From Argopecten irradians (taxonomy: Eukaryota; Mollusca; Bivalvia; Pectinida; Pectinidae), in the NCBI RefSeq assembly GCF_041381155.1, contig NC_091134.1, positions 55,067,944 to 55,131,943 of the forward strand: 64,000 nt of DNA. The letters are read 5' to 3'. This document shows, in pieces, positions 34,265 through 47,300 of the stretch. The notes under the pieces are model-generated. The model saw only the letters and a list, made by a program, of their open reading frames with translations. It had not been told where the DNA came from and searched no databases. The translations under genes and the position numbers were made by a program. Numbering within the stretch: position 1 is the first letter of the stretch; every line of letters begins with the position of its first letter.

Positions 34265-34350
34265 TTTCCAAGAAGTAAACATCCTACCAGTGTCAAAGAG
34301 ACAGTATTTGAGCAGTTGCAAGCACGACGCATAGTTTTTATCTAATAGAA
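34265..34350 (+). other. putative 5' untranslated exon of caspase gene 1
   Basis: The segment ends TCTAATAGAA before GTAAGT, a consensus donor. It has no start codon in a useful frame. The next acceptor is the TTTTTTTATATAG just before the start codon at 35345. A similar arrangement (donor at 57523, acceptor at 58393) precedes the second caspase gene. The start coordinate is approximate. Confidence 0.5.
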
Positions 34351-34433
34351 GTAAGTGTTCTAATGACTTTTCAAATGAAATTTCAGCGAAATGTTATTTT
34401 CATATTTTATACTTTCAATTTGGGCACTTGAAA

Positions 34434-34506
34434 TATGTTATAAACACATACATGATGTATGTTATAAACACATACATGATGTATGTGTATGTACATGTAT
34501 GTGTGA
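34434..34506. repeat. short tandem duplication rich in ACATGTATGT
   Basis: ATGTTATAAACACATACATG occurs twice in a row, followed by TGTATGTACATGTATGTG. It lies in the first intron of caspase gene 1. Confidence 0.8.
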
Positions 34507-35344
34507 TTTACATGCGACAGTCGTGAATACATGTTTATTCTGTCTAAATGACAGGTTACTGGCTGAACAAATTACAACTTTCAGCACTCCGTCGTGATTC
34601 TGTTAGAATCATTTATGTAGCATTGCTACTGATATACAATTTGAGACAAACCATTATAATACATCAGTAAAACAAGTTGTTTAGACACATGTTCCATTGC
34701 AATTGGATGGGTGTCACTTTGGACCGATTATCTGGAAGACTAGTTTAATGTAAAGGTGCATTTTATATGGTTAATAAAAGTAAAATCATAAGGTAACATT
34801 CGTAAGTTACTACTCCTTTAAGGTATCCGAGAAATTCACCTGTGTCGCTGCAACCAAATAAATATACAAACTTTTTCCGTTTTTCCCCCAAATTGTTTGG
34901 TAAGATATATACAAGTATTTAGGGTTTCTTTGCTCATCAATAAACTGGCAGTCACTGTAAATGTGTGATATGGGTCTCATTGTCCATGGAATTATCATCA
35001 CCTTATAGTAAACTTTAATTTGTTTATGATTCACATCACTGTTTACGTTTGATTTAGAATGTGGTATCTGTAAACAACTCATTATAATTGTAATATATTT
35101 TCAAACTATCGTTCAACAGTGCAAAAATCTCTTCTTTTCAAAATTTGTTGCCTCTTGGTCATCCTCAGTTATATGGAAACAAAAAATCAGCTGTGTAAAA
35201 TCCAGTCTTGAACTTGGTTCTATGTTACATGTATTTATATGTGTTTTTGTTTACATCCACCTGAGGATGGCTAAGAAGCCGAAAATCCTGATACATTCGT
35301 ACTGTTTAAATAATTGTAATATGTTATTGGTTTTTTTATATAGG

Positions 35345-38300
35345 ATGGATGTTGAAAAAGCAAAAAGAATATCAAAGCTAAGAGGCATTGAACGTAAACT
35401 CTCCTCTTACGATATCCATGCATTGGAATTTCTCTTTCATGACGTCGTTTCGACTCGAAAAATGCATGAAGACACGAAAGGTTCAACAATACTATCAGAA
35501 ATAGCTACAGATGGATATGACGAACATGTAGTGGAAGGGTTGGCTCGGGTTGGTAGAAAAGATCTTGCCCAAAAATTGATTGATGGATGTTCAAATGAGG
35601 CTTCTCTTTCACAAATCATACAAAACCTTGGTGATCTCGAGCAGACTCGTTTAGATGAGTTTCGGTGAGTCACCTAATTGTTGTCATTTATCTCTTTCTA
35701 TGCAGTAAATTATGCGCATAGACATTTGTCTTAAACACTTATGAACATACTTTCTTTCGTGTGCGATTTACTTTGAAATTCGCGAATTCCGTAATCAAAA
35801 TAAATTCGCGAAAAGTTGATTTCTGCGCATTAATATCTACATCACTTATATTGATAGGAAAAATTCCGCGAATGTTTATCTTCGCAAACTTGTTTTGAAA
35901 TGAAAATCGCGAAATATAGTAAAGAACATTGTTTTACAGTAATTCTGCACAACTGAACAAATAAAATGCTATTTTAATATAAAGACTTAGAAAACCGGGT
36001 AACGCGTAAGAGTATAAAATCTTTTAATCTTTTTATGACTTCAGAGCCTTACTGGTGCATATAGCTGATGAACTCACTGACGAGGATGACCTTCCACACC
36101 TCAAAAATATTGCAACTAATATTTCCAAGAGAAGACTGTCAAAAGTATCCACGATACTTGACTTCTTTAATTTACTTATGGAGGGAGGGGATTTAAAACC
36201 TGATACACTGGAAGAGGCACTTTTGGAGCCAATGGAAACACTTGGTATAAAATCATGGAAAAAACACTCCAGGAAAATATCAGGTGCATGTTCGTGTCGT
36301 TGAATTATATATACTGATAGATAAACAGAATCTCTTTTCTCCCATACTTCACAGGGGTATCCCGTGGCTGCTAGGGAAAACATATCTCTATAGGGGTCTA
36401 AGACAGCTCACACGCGCTAGACAATAACGTGACGTCATCAATACATGCGGCGTAACTGCAGCGCGCATTGTAGACGCATAACGACGTTCCTGCGGTAATG
36501 GTGCGATGAAAACCTGGAATTCAAGTGGAATTTCATCTTTTTTTTACTAAGTATGGGAGAAAAAGAATCAAACATGGTTCTGTGAAGTGGACAGGGATAT
36601 CTCAACCCTCGTGAAAGGTTTTGGCCGTCAACACTCGGCAAGCCTCGGGTTGACCGGCAAAAATCTTTCACTCGGGTTGAGATATCCCTGTCCACTTCAC
36701 AGACTCATGTAAGATTCTATTAATCTCCTTTGGGATGAGACTGGAGAATCTTAACACTAGGGGTTAGATTCTTAAGTTGTGTAACACAAGGCACTACCGA
36801 GTTTTTGACAGCTAAAGAATCTTATCCGGAGGGTTGAAATCTCCGACTTTACCCGTAAGAGGTTGAATTATTTTTTTCCCTCTTACCTTGTGTCCACTTT
36901 GTATCTCACGTGCAAAGATCTCGTGTATCTTGTCTTTACCCTGGGGCGAGACAGAAAAATCTGACATTGTTAAAATTGCGGATATACCTGTCTGAGGTAA
37001 GAGAATAATATGTCTCTCCCTACGGAGGAGATTTACGACAGTCTAGCATTTGGCATGTCTTGGGTAAGACAGTTGTGAATTTCTTCTTCGGATAGATATT
37101 TTCCTGTCCTACCATCAAGGTAAGGAATGATCCCTTTTCTGCCCCTTTACCCCCCCCCCCCCCCAAAAAAAAAAAAGAAAGAAAAAAAAAGTTTAAAAAA
37201 GTACAACAGGAATCTTAATTGTTTTGAAATATTCGAAGTCAAAGCAATATGAACACCTGCGGTATCAAAACAATTTAAAAGGTATTTTATCGGATAAACA
37301 CCAACCAAATATGTGAAGCCATGTGGACTTCTGATTGCGGTGATCATTAGGTCAAAGTCGAATGCGAATGAAGCATGAGCACGGGGTCAAAGATTGTCCA
37401 ATTGGACTGCACAGGTTAATGTTTATTTGCATATATATTACGTTTTACAACTCCCGGTTGATCTCGCGAATATGTTCTACGCGTGCAGGCTGTCTTTTCC
37501 TGGGTAAGACAGAGATATCGTAGTTGATTGTTTCAAATATTTAAATGCATGTGTGTCGGAACCAATTACGGAATTATGGAATATGGGTACCTTTAATATA
37601 GCGGTATATTTTGGTGTCTGTTTACAGGCTTTAAAGAACGGCTCCATTTGCGTGAAGCTGAAAAGCTGAACGCATCCCTCATTACGACAGCTACAGGTAT
37701 ACTCTTTTACATCCCTATATACACGTTCATAGTCTATATGGCTTGTTACTTCCGATTGATTGTTGTTACCAAAGACAGAGTGTGAATACGTTGTACATGA
37801 ATAAAAATAAACAAAAAGTTTAAATTCACTTTTTTCCACATCGCATAAATACTGTCAATTTGTATTTGGTTGCTAGAAACAGTTTATTTTCATTTCTTTA
37901 CTTTATAATTGTTAAGACAAACATCATATTGAAATATGATAACATTGCTTTTTATTATTTACGATATGGTAATTTCTGAACATAATTTCTATATTTTTAT
38001 CGCTAACTTTAAATTTCATTATCCTATCACAGCAGGCAACATCACAAAACTGGTGGAAGTTCATTGTGAAATTAAATAGAACGAATAAGAAATGTATTTC
38101 CGCCTCAGTATACTACAAAAGAAGCATTGTACATACATTTTGTTAAAGCAATTTTGCCAAAAACAAACATACTTATTATTTTAAGCATTAAAATTATCAT
38201 TCTATTTTAATTTGATAATTATCTGCCAATTTTCATTAAATCTGGATCTGGTTAATTAATCTATTGTGTACTTTATCATAAGTGTAACGCGATATTTCAG

Positions 38301-41300
38301 GTACAATAACACTCAATACATACAGTCAGTTGTAATTCCAGAAGACAAAGGTGGCCAATATGCTTACTTGATGCATGCCCTATAGCATGCATGACTACCA
38401 AGTTTGTACAAAGGAATGACCTTCGCTGTCATTCGATTTTAAAATGACTATGAAGACACATTTTAAACCAAAACGCATTGTTATGTATTGTATCGATGAT
38501 TTAATAAAGATTTCGTTTATAGCAAGTTGAAAAGAGCATCAGTGACGTTAAGGTATTACAGAAGAAATCTGTCTCGGTTAGCTTGTAATAATATATTAGT
38601 AGTAATTTATTTTATCTCAAGTCGATTACACTTTAAAAAAAGACTCGTCTTCCTAGTGGTCGACATAAAAAAAGGATATATAAAGAAAGTGGATACAGAC
38701 TATGTATATTTAATTATGGCAAAAATTAAAATTGATAGATTATATGCTACATGTACATAACATTAATTAAAGTTGATTTAGTTTATTTTTTTTTAAATCA
38801 TAGTCGTAGAAAATAAAGAACAAAATGATGAATGGATTTAAAATGAATGCAAGATGCAAATCTATTTTTTTGCATTCATACTAGAATATTAAAAAATTGA
38901 GTTTTATGAAAATCTTCTGGTAAATTATTCAGTAATGATGGTCCACCATAACTCTTAAATGAGCATTTTAAGTATAATGTAATTTTTGCAGGGAAAACGA
39001 CGTATTTTTCACACAAACTGATAACGTCGCATTCGATATATAATTGAAAGGGCAAATAACTATGTTATATGTAACAGAGATTTTTCAATCGATTTAAAAA
39101 AAACGAAAATGTCAGAGCGCACACTTTTAAGCTAAATATTGCCTTACTTTACCTAGGACATGTTGCAGACGTTGAAGAAAAATTGAGGAAACATGAGGAT
39201 AATACGGAGAGCGTATTAAAGTATCTACATGGTAAGATTGCATAACTATCCATTGTAATGCTGCATGAGTTTATACGATATATTGTGACATTGCCAATTT
39301 GATCATTTGATTTAAAATAGGCATTTACAAGATTTTAAAAATATACCTACATATGTAAAATCCATCCACAATACAATGCCATATAGCGCTTTGACAAAAT
39401 AGAACAAAAATACTGATGTTTTAAAATTGAGAGACCGAACCGATGTACTTTAAATGGTAATGCTTTAGATGACACTCTATATTTTCTTTAAATGTACAAG
39501 TTTTACTAGACATGTAACTGTCCTTTATGTTTTACCGTAATAATTAATGTAATATAAGTCATTACTGAATAAAAGGTAACTACCCCCTCGAATGTCTTAA
39601 AACCAAAGTTATTTTTGTTAGAGACTGTACCGAAAGTGATCGAGACTGGACATTGCAGAGAAGAGACCAAAGGTAATTATTAATGCAAGTATACAATAGA
39701 ACATTCTAGAACCATTGATGATGCCAGAATCTAGACAGATAGTATTTGAAAACAAAATATAAAACTTAAAAGACCGTAAAGAATAGAATTGAAATACATA
39801 TAATATCATAGATCTGATTGTCGCGATAATGATAGTGAAAAATGTGTGAATTAAAAAGAATCGCTTTTCAGTATTGTTAACGTCAGGTAAACAAAACATT
39901 GTAAACTTTATGAAACGAATGCTTAATCAAGAATAAAAAAAATGTTTATCATATGTGTTTCTTGCAAATACTTTATTTATTATTAATATTTCTATTTTCT
40001 TTTTACATGTAAGGTTAATGTATTTCCAATATGTACTGAAATCTTTTATTCAATACTGGATGGATGCAATAAACAAACGTCATTCGTTGTATGACGAGAA
40101 CTCAGTGCTACTAGGATGGTAATTTTGATAATGTTATAATCATCGTGTCTTTGATAATATCAACGTCCTATATCGAAATGTCAATATTGTTGTCTTAACC
40201 ATTGAACCATTATTTTTATAGTTTGATGTGTATTAAGGTCATTATGAACATTCCTTTGTCATTTTGGTTAGAGAGTTTTTATTAACATATATTAAGTAAC
40301 ATATTATTTATCTTTTTCTATTTGTCTTTCAAATAGCAGAAGTTTTGCTTGAAAGCTAATATTCGGTATCATGCAATTTTCATATGAAATATATTTCAAA
40401 TTCTTACGCCAAAATTTACTACCATTCGAGAATTCCATATTTTGTCATTTGTTTCAGAAACCAAACCTCTAAACATTACTGTACTGCTGGATAGAGAAAA
40501 GAGTAGGGAACATCTTAAGTATATGGGTATTTTCAATATAAATTGTTTCGTTTATATGAACTCATATTTTAGCGGTATGTATATTTTAGCCCACTATCCT
40601 CAGATGGTGGGCTATTCAAATCGCTTGGTCCGTCGTCCGTCCTTCCGTTCGTTAACATTTCTTGTTATCGCTATTTCTCAGAAAGGGCTGAAGGGATCTT
40701 TCATATGTAGGTTTCCCTAGGGCCCTAGTTGTGCATAGTGCATTTTGGGACCAATCGATCAGCAGGATAGCCGCCAGGCAGCCTCTTGAATTTTGAAAGT
40801 TAAAGTTCGTTACCACTATTTCTCAGAAAGTACTGAAATGATCTGTCTCAAATTTCACGTGCATGTTTCCTTAGGGATTTAGTTGTACATAGTTGTATTG
40901 CATTTTGGGACCGATTGGTCAACAAAATGGCCGATAGGTCACCGTTATTGATTTTGATAGTTGAAGCTTCTTGCCGCTTTTTCTCAGAAAGTGCAGAAGC
41001 AATCTGTCTCAAATTTTATATGTGGGTTCCCCTAGAACCTTAGTTATGCATAGTACGTTTTGGGACTGATTGGTCAACAAGATGGCCGACAGGTCACCAT
41101 CTTGGGTTTTGATAATTGAAGTTTGTTACTGCTATCTTTCAGAATGTACTGAAGCGATCTCAAATTTTATATGTAGATTCCCCTAGGACCTAAGTTGTGC
41201 ATATTGCATTTTTGGACCGATCGGTTACCAAAATGGCCGACAGGTTGCCATTTTGGATTTTGATAATTGAAGTTTTTTATTGTTATATATCTCAGAGAGT

Positions 41301-44300
41301 ACTGAAAGGATCTTTCTTAAATTGCATATGTCGTAAAAGTTTGAAAAGCAGAGAAAACATCCCTCTTTCCATTGTCAGACGTAGATCATTCTTTGGTGGG
41401 CGCCAAGAACCCTCTGGGATCTCTTGTTGCTATACATGTAATATCACCACTACTTTATTGTCTGTATGTCGTTAACATAGCAATCACTACGGATGCGAAT
41501 AATCATCATTTTGATAACCTGTCCAAAATCATTTTGTTTTTTGATAATATGTACGTTTATGGTTCATATATAAAACCTAAAAACCCCAGCGGTTACTATC
41601 ACTCTCTCACTCTCTTTGTATCCTTTCCTGAGCTTTTCCTCAGCAAACCTGAAGCATTACCTTGCGTACAAGGTACGACAGGGTTTGATCCGCTGACGTT
41701 GCTCCAATATAATATACAAAGTATCATTAGGCCTTTGTCTTTTCTGTTATTTCTTCTTTCACAAATGTTGAATCTGACTATATAGCGTTTTTGTTGTTTA
41801 GGTTACTGATATCAACGAAATTTGGCCAGACACGTTTCTGTTGTAATGTTTTAAAGTTTTATATAAACGACGATTGACCGCTTTCACTCCTTTTAAAATC
41901 ACTATTATTCTTATCATCATGGAAAAGATTCTTAAAAATTCATACAGAATCGTAACTAAGCATTTGTGCCACTATTTTTTCGATTTCATCGGGGTATGAA
42001 TTAAATTAGTTTGTAAACTGTGTTAATCAAAATTTATTTCATATCCCTATGAAATTGAAAAAAAGATATTGACATCAATACTTATAATTAGTTTTTCAGA
42101 CTTCTTGATAAAATGATAAACTTCCATTGATTTTCCAATGGATTATATTTTCCAAATCAATACACAACATCGACGTCTCTATTGTTTTCGCACCATTCTC
42201 GACCTTTTCCTCCTTGAAAATGTAAATATAGAAGTATGAAGAAAACGAATCTGCCAATCAGAAAGTCGGCCTTAGTATAAAAAGAAATGAAAATAATTAT
42301 ATTGCTATAATTTTCTGCAAATCAATTTCTTTTCATAGTACGTAATGTTATTTTCTAGGAAAAGCCGTTATATTTAACACTGAGAAATTCGACCATTCCC
42401 GAAGCCACCTAACTGAACAGACGTCAAGGAACAGAACTGACTCTCCATATGTTGCAGGTATTATATATACCATGTTATAAATATTGGTTGATCGGGTGGT
42501 GTAGTGGTTAAGTCACTCGCTTTTCACCTAACCGGCCGGGGTTCACTCCCGGGCATGGACGTGAAAAGGTCAGGTGATCACGTGGGTTTTCTCCTGGCAT
42601 TCCGGTTTCCTCCCATTCTAAGATCCCTCGTTTTCATCCAGACTATCGAAAGTAACTTGTATAAGTTGTTTAACTTATTACGCAATCGAAATAAATTGAC
42701 ATAAGTTTGAATTTGCATCATGATTGAAAAACATGTAATGCTACGTAGTTTCTGACCTTTATATATATTTTGGTCCCTTATTGGTATTAAGATATAATAT
42801 ACATAAATCGTGTATTCGAAAATCTATGTAAAAATATAACCATGAAAAACTGTTCACTTAAGCAAAATTAAGAAATATTTTTGGATTCTAGCTTAAAGTA
42901 TAAATGGGTACTGATACTTACTATGAAATGATAATGTCTGTTTCGGTATTGTAACATAATTGTCATATAATAACACAATAATACCCGTTTGTTTAGTTTG
43001 ACCTTTTTCTACCTTCAGATGACATTGAAAATAAACTTCGTTTCCTGAATTTCAACGTGGAGCATATTACTGATTGCACATTTGAAAAGATAGATGAAAG
43101 ACTCATTCGCCTTGCGCTTGAAGTTGACCATGGGGATTTTGATTGCGTCCTGATAATCATTATTGCACATGGCAGGGATGGACAACTTAGAGATGCACAT
43201 GGAAACTTTTTTGATTTAGCTCCACTTAGAAAGCGTTTCAGAGCAAATTCTACATCTGCAAGGAAGCCAGAGCTGTTTTTTATCCAAGTTTGTCAGGAGT
43301 TTGACCAACAAAGGAGTATGATTCTACGGATTTGTATATAACTCTTACACATATATATCTGACAAATGATATTAACACAACCCGCATGCAGAAAGCGTTA
43401 AGATACCTATAACTAGATAGAAACAGATTTAAAACATAAATTTACATGTATTCCCTATTCGGTGTGCTCTACTTTGCCGCATAACCATGTCAACAAATAT
43501 GTGCTTAGAATACATGGAATTAAGTATTAAGGTATGCAACCTTTGAACTTTTGCTCGATGATCTTTTTTTTTTTTATCTATTTGCAGATTTCACTGAGAG
43601 ACGATTTTGTGAAGCAGATGAAACGAAAGCGTCCTTTATCAGTCAAATTGCGGGTATATTTTTATATAATAACATTATCAAATTATTGAATGTTTTTACA
43701 TTTTCTTTTAGCACGTTTGCTTTATTTGAAATATAATATGTTGTATGAAAGAAATAATTAGCAGCTCGGTGATGATAATGTCAACTTAAGTAATGTTTTA
43801 CTTTACTCAGGGTATATTCCGAATGTAGTACAAGTATGGGACACTGTAGACGAGGGCAATTTAGAAAGCACATATGGCGCACAAGGTAAATATTCAAATG
43901 CGGGATATAGAGATTACACAACGAGTGGTTGTTGGATCTGGATTTTGAGCTCATCTGACCCAAAGGGCCAAATAGAGATAATTCCTTTAATCGCTATTAT
44001 TTATAAAGTTATGCATATATGGCATCAAAATGTAGCCAGAAACATTCTTGGGGGAAGGGGAATAGAGTATGTATACATTTTGGCTCTGATCCCCTGGAAC
44101 AGAAAGAGTGGGGCCCAATAGGGAAATTAGAGGTAAATCTTTAAATTCGTTCAGAAAAGAAACAATTATATTATATTCAAAACATTATATAATTATTTGG
44201 CATTACAAACCAGTTTAGCGATACAGGCCCTCTGTGCCTTTTGCTTTTCATCCACAAGCAGGATAAACAACATTTGCCGATATATGAAAATAAAGTTTAG

Positions 44301-47300
44301 CGATATCTTCATAAGCAGAAATGGAAACTCATTGATATAAAATTAAATATATTATATCAATTTGATTATAAAGACTGATCTAGATAACTACTCGTTGTCG
44401 AACTATATGTAGGCATGCTTAAGTGTCATTTTCTTCCCTCATCAAACCATTGAAAATAAAGTATTGTGGGCCAAAGTTAAAAATCTCGACCAATCAAAAG
44501 ACCCCAGAAGGTTATAGATAGACATACAGTTACCTAAAAAGAGTTTACAAACTCGAAATTAAATGAAATATAAGCTTTGCAGGTTTATGTAATGTTCATT
44601 ATCAATAAATTATTAAACTATTGTGTGCAATATCTAAATGATATCACCTTACTTACCACTTTTTGAAGGCATTATTTAAACGTCTTTTTTTCATTTGTGA
44701 AGATGCACAAGCTTCACAGAAAGCTGAACATAACCCAATCACTGAGGACACACACATACCGCAAATAACCCAAGGTATATCAACAATGTTAATTGAGTTA
44801 ATTTATTTTGTGTTATGTCCTATTTATCAGTCAATATAAGGATGTGTAGAGTTGATGACGTGAATGAATGCCAAAGTACCGTATAGCTACCCCAACTTGG
44901 TTTCGAACTCACAACCAAGAGGTAGAGAGTCAATGGTAATGGGTCAGAACACCTAAAAACCTCGGCTATGGCGGCCCTTTATTATGTTAAGTCAAAAAGA
45001 TAAACATTTGATTTTAAATGCTGCCCACATTGTGTTTGGTAATCGTATATCTAAACTCGCATTGAATAAAAATGAAGTAAAAGAAAGAATGAGAAATATG
45101 ATTATTTTCAAGGTTTTGAAAATAAACTTCTAACATATATGCATCTTTGAGAAACCAGAGCTTTTCTTGTGTTTTATGTACTCATAATATGTCTTATTTA
45201 CAGGTTTGAATGAGAGGCTCCTTTCAAGTCAAGCAGAGGGAACAGTAGAGTCCTTGATCACGCAAATCGCAGGTATACGTGGCTATTTTATACTAGATAA
45301 AATAGTCAGTTGTTATAGGTTTTGTGATAGCGTTCTCAGTTTCTTTTCATGTTTTTTTTATAATAAAAAATAATAAGAATATAAAATGTTGGCACTGTGT
45401 GGCGAAAATGTTGTTTTTAACCTAAAATGCCTCTCTTTGTTCAGATAATGATTCAATCGTTGACACAATATGGCAGACAGACAATGACAACACAGCAAAC
45501 TCAGATAAAGCTAATGGTAAATATGTAAATACATTATATTGACTTAAGTATCTTCTTAAAGTGCTATTCTTATGGTCAAATCTGACATTTTAATGTTGCA
45601 TGATAGGCTACTAAAATTAGATTACATAACTCTATATGAAATAGTTTTCATTTTTTGTAATGTATACGCTATTAAGAGTATGTGTGTTAAAGTGATTTCG
45701 CGTTTTTATCTGTAATGAATAAACTTTAGATATACCCTCGAAAATTCCATTTGCACGTTTATACTTCTATTTATAATACACGTTAAAACTGAACAGATCT
45801 CTCTTTAGGGAACTTTATGTCGTTAAATTAAATCAAAACATCCTCATATTACATTTTTGAACTCAAAGTTATAAATCAAGGGACGGCTGTGCTGAAAGGC
45901 CGATTTTATTTTTGTATATAAATTAACTTATCATAAAAGCCTCATGTTAGAATGGTTAATTGTAAATCAAACGTTAAACGTGTCTCTTTTATATATTTCA
46001 TTACTTATGGTAAACATTTACAGACATGAAATGGTTAAACGATATTGTATTATACATGTATTCACGCTTAAAGAAAGCAAGGACACCCGTACTTGCGTGT
46101 AAGTATATTTTTTAAGGATTAATCGTTACGCTGAATTACAACGGTGGGTAGAATGACGCTGTTTCCAATGTAACATGCCATACCGTTATATTAAGACTGA
46201 CATTAACGTTAATCGTTTATTACTATGACATAGACACTGTTGCGAAAGTGGTCGAGATTGGACAGGACAGAGAAGAAACCCGAGGTAGGTTTGCCATATT
46301 TTCTAAATACAAAATAAATCTGTTGATCGCAAGAAGCAAGAGACAAACAGATGTGTCAATTTGTAGAAGTGTTTGTAATATGCACTCCATGAGAAATACT
46401 TAAAAAATCATCTTTTTCATGAAATCTTCGTGACTCAAATCATCATTTTATGGCATGTTCTTGATTCGTATTTTGTCTTCATTGCCTTACCTCTAAATGC
46501 GTTCGACAAAATAGAAAAAAGGGGGGAAAAGTAGGAACTTTTACAAAATATAATAGATTAAAGTAGTTGTTAAGTATGCGTCTAAAATATACCTGAACAA
46601 TACATATTCTTTACTTAAGTTATTATACGGTAATTCCGCGCAGCACATTAATTAATTGTCTTTGATGTCACAATAGGAAATAACATGATATTCTGTGATA
46701 ACATGTACAAACAATTATTTTTAGACTCCAGTACGATACCTAAATACCATAGAACAAAACAACAACCTGCGAAAAAGGTGGGGGATGAAGTCTACCGGAT
46801 GAGACAAGGTATTCTTACCGTGATTAACCAGTGCTTTGTATATCTCGTGATTCTATATGACAAAAATCTTGAAAGGGCTAATCTAAAAACCAACGAATTG
46901 CTTTCTATAGACCGTAGTGCCAGTATAAGAGTTCTAGTGCATATGGTCAATCTGTTCATTTCTATGGCATGAAATTAAGACGTAAAGCACAACTAGACAT
47001 ACCAAATTTACACCAACACTACCTGTGAATAAAGGATGCTGGAGCTTCATTACAACTGTATATATAATACTGGTCGATCTGTCCAAAAAGCATCCTACTC
47101 TCCATCTTCTATACACAGAAATGCGATTTTTTCGTTGGTTGTTTGTTCCTTATAATTTTTATTTCAATTTTGTAATATCATCTGCTAGTTATATCGATTT
47201 TAATGTAGAATCGAGGTTTTATTTTCATTAAAAATAATAATGAAAATATTAATGAATGCTTTTCCAGGCAAAGCCCTTATATTCAACATTGAAAAATTCA

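Noticed and set aside
35222-35344. Upstream in-frame extension of the caspase start (MLHVFICVFVYIHLRM...)
   Set aside because: It reads through a pyrimidine-rich tract and an ATAG acceptor directly before the ATG at 35345. DED similarity starts only after that ATG, as it does in the paralogue at 58394.
42490-42712. A possible tRNA gene (A and B boxes present)
   Set aside because: The head is followed by a SINE core, the acceptor stem does not pair, and a sister copy is at 23067.
35345-43341. Two separate genes: a complete p20-only gene and a prodomain-less caspase
   Set aside because: No promoter or untranslated first exon was seen between 43.3 and 47.2 kb, and all intervening exons join in phase. 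The single-gene reading was preferred but not proven.
46024-46098. Doubt about one caspase gene 1 exon (MKWLNDIVLYMYSRLKKARTP)
   Set aside because: It was kept in the model with low certainty because it has good splice sites and phase 1-1. No counterpart was found in the other linker blocks, and skipping it also keeps the frame.
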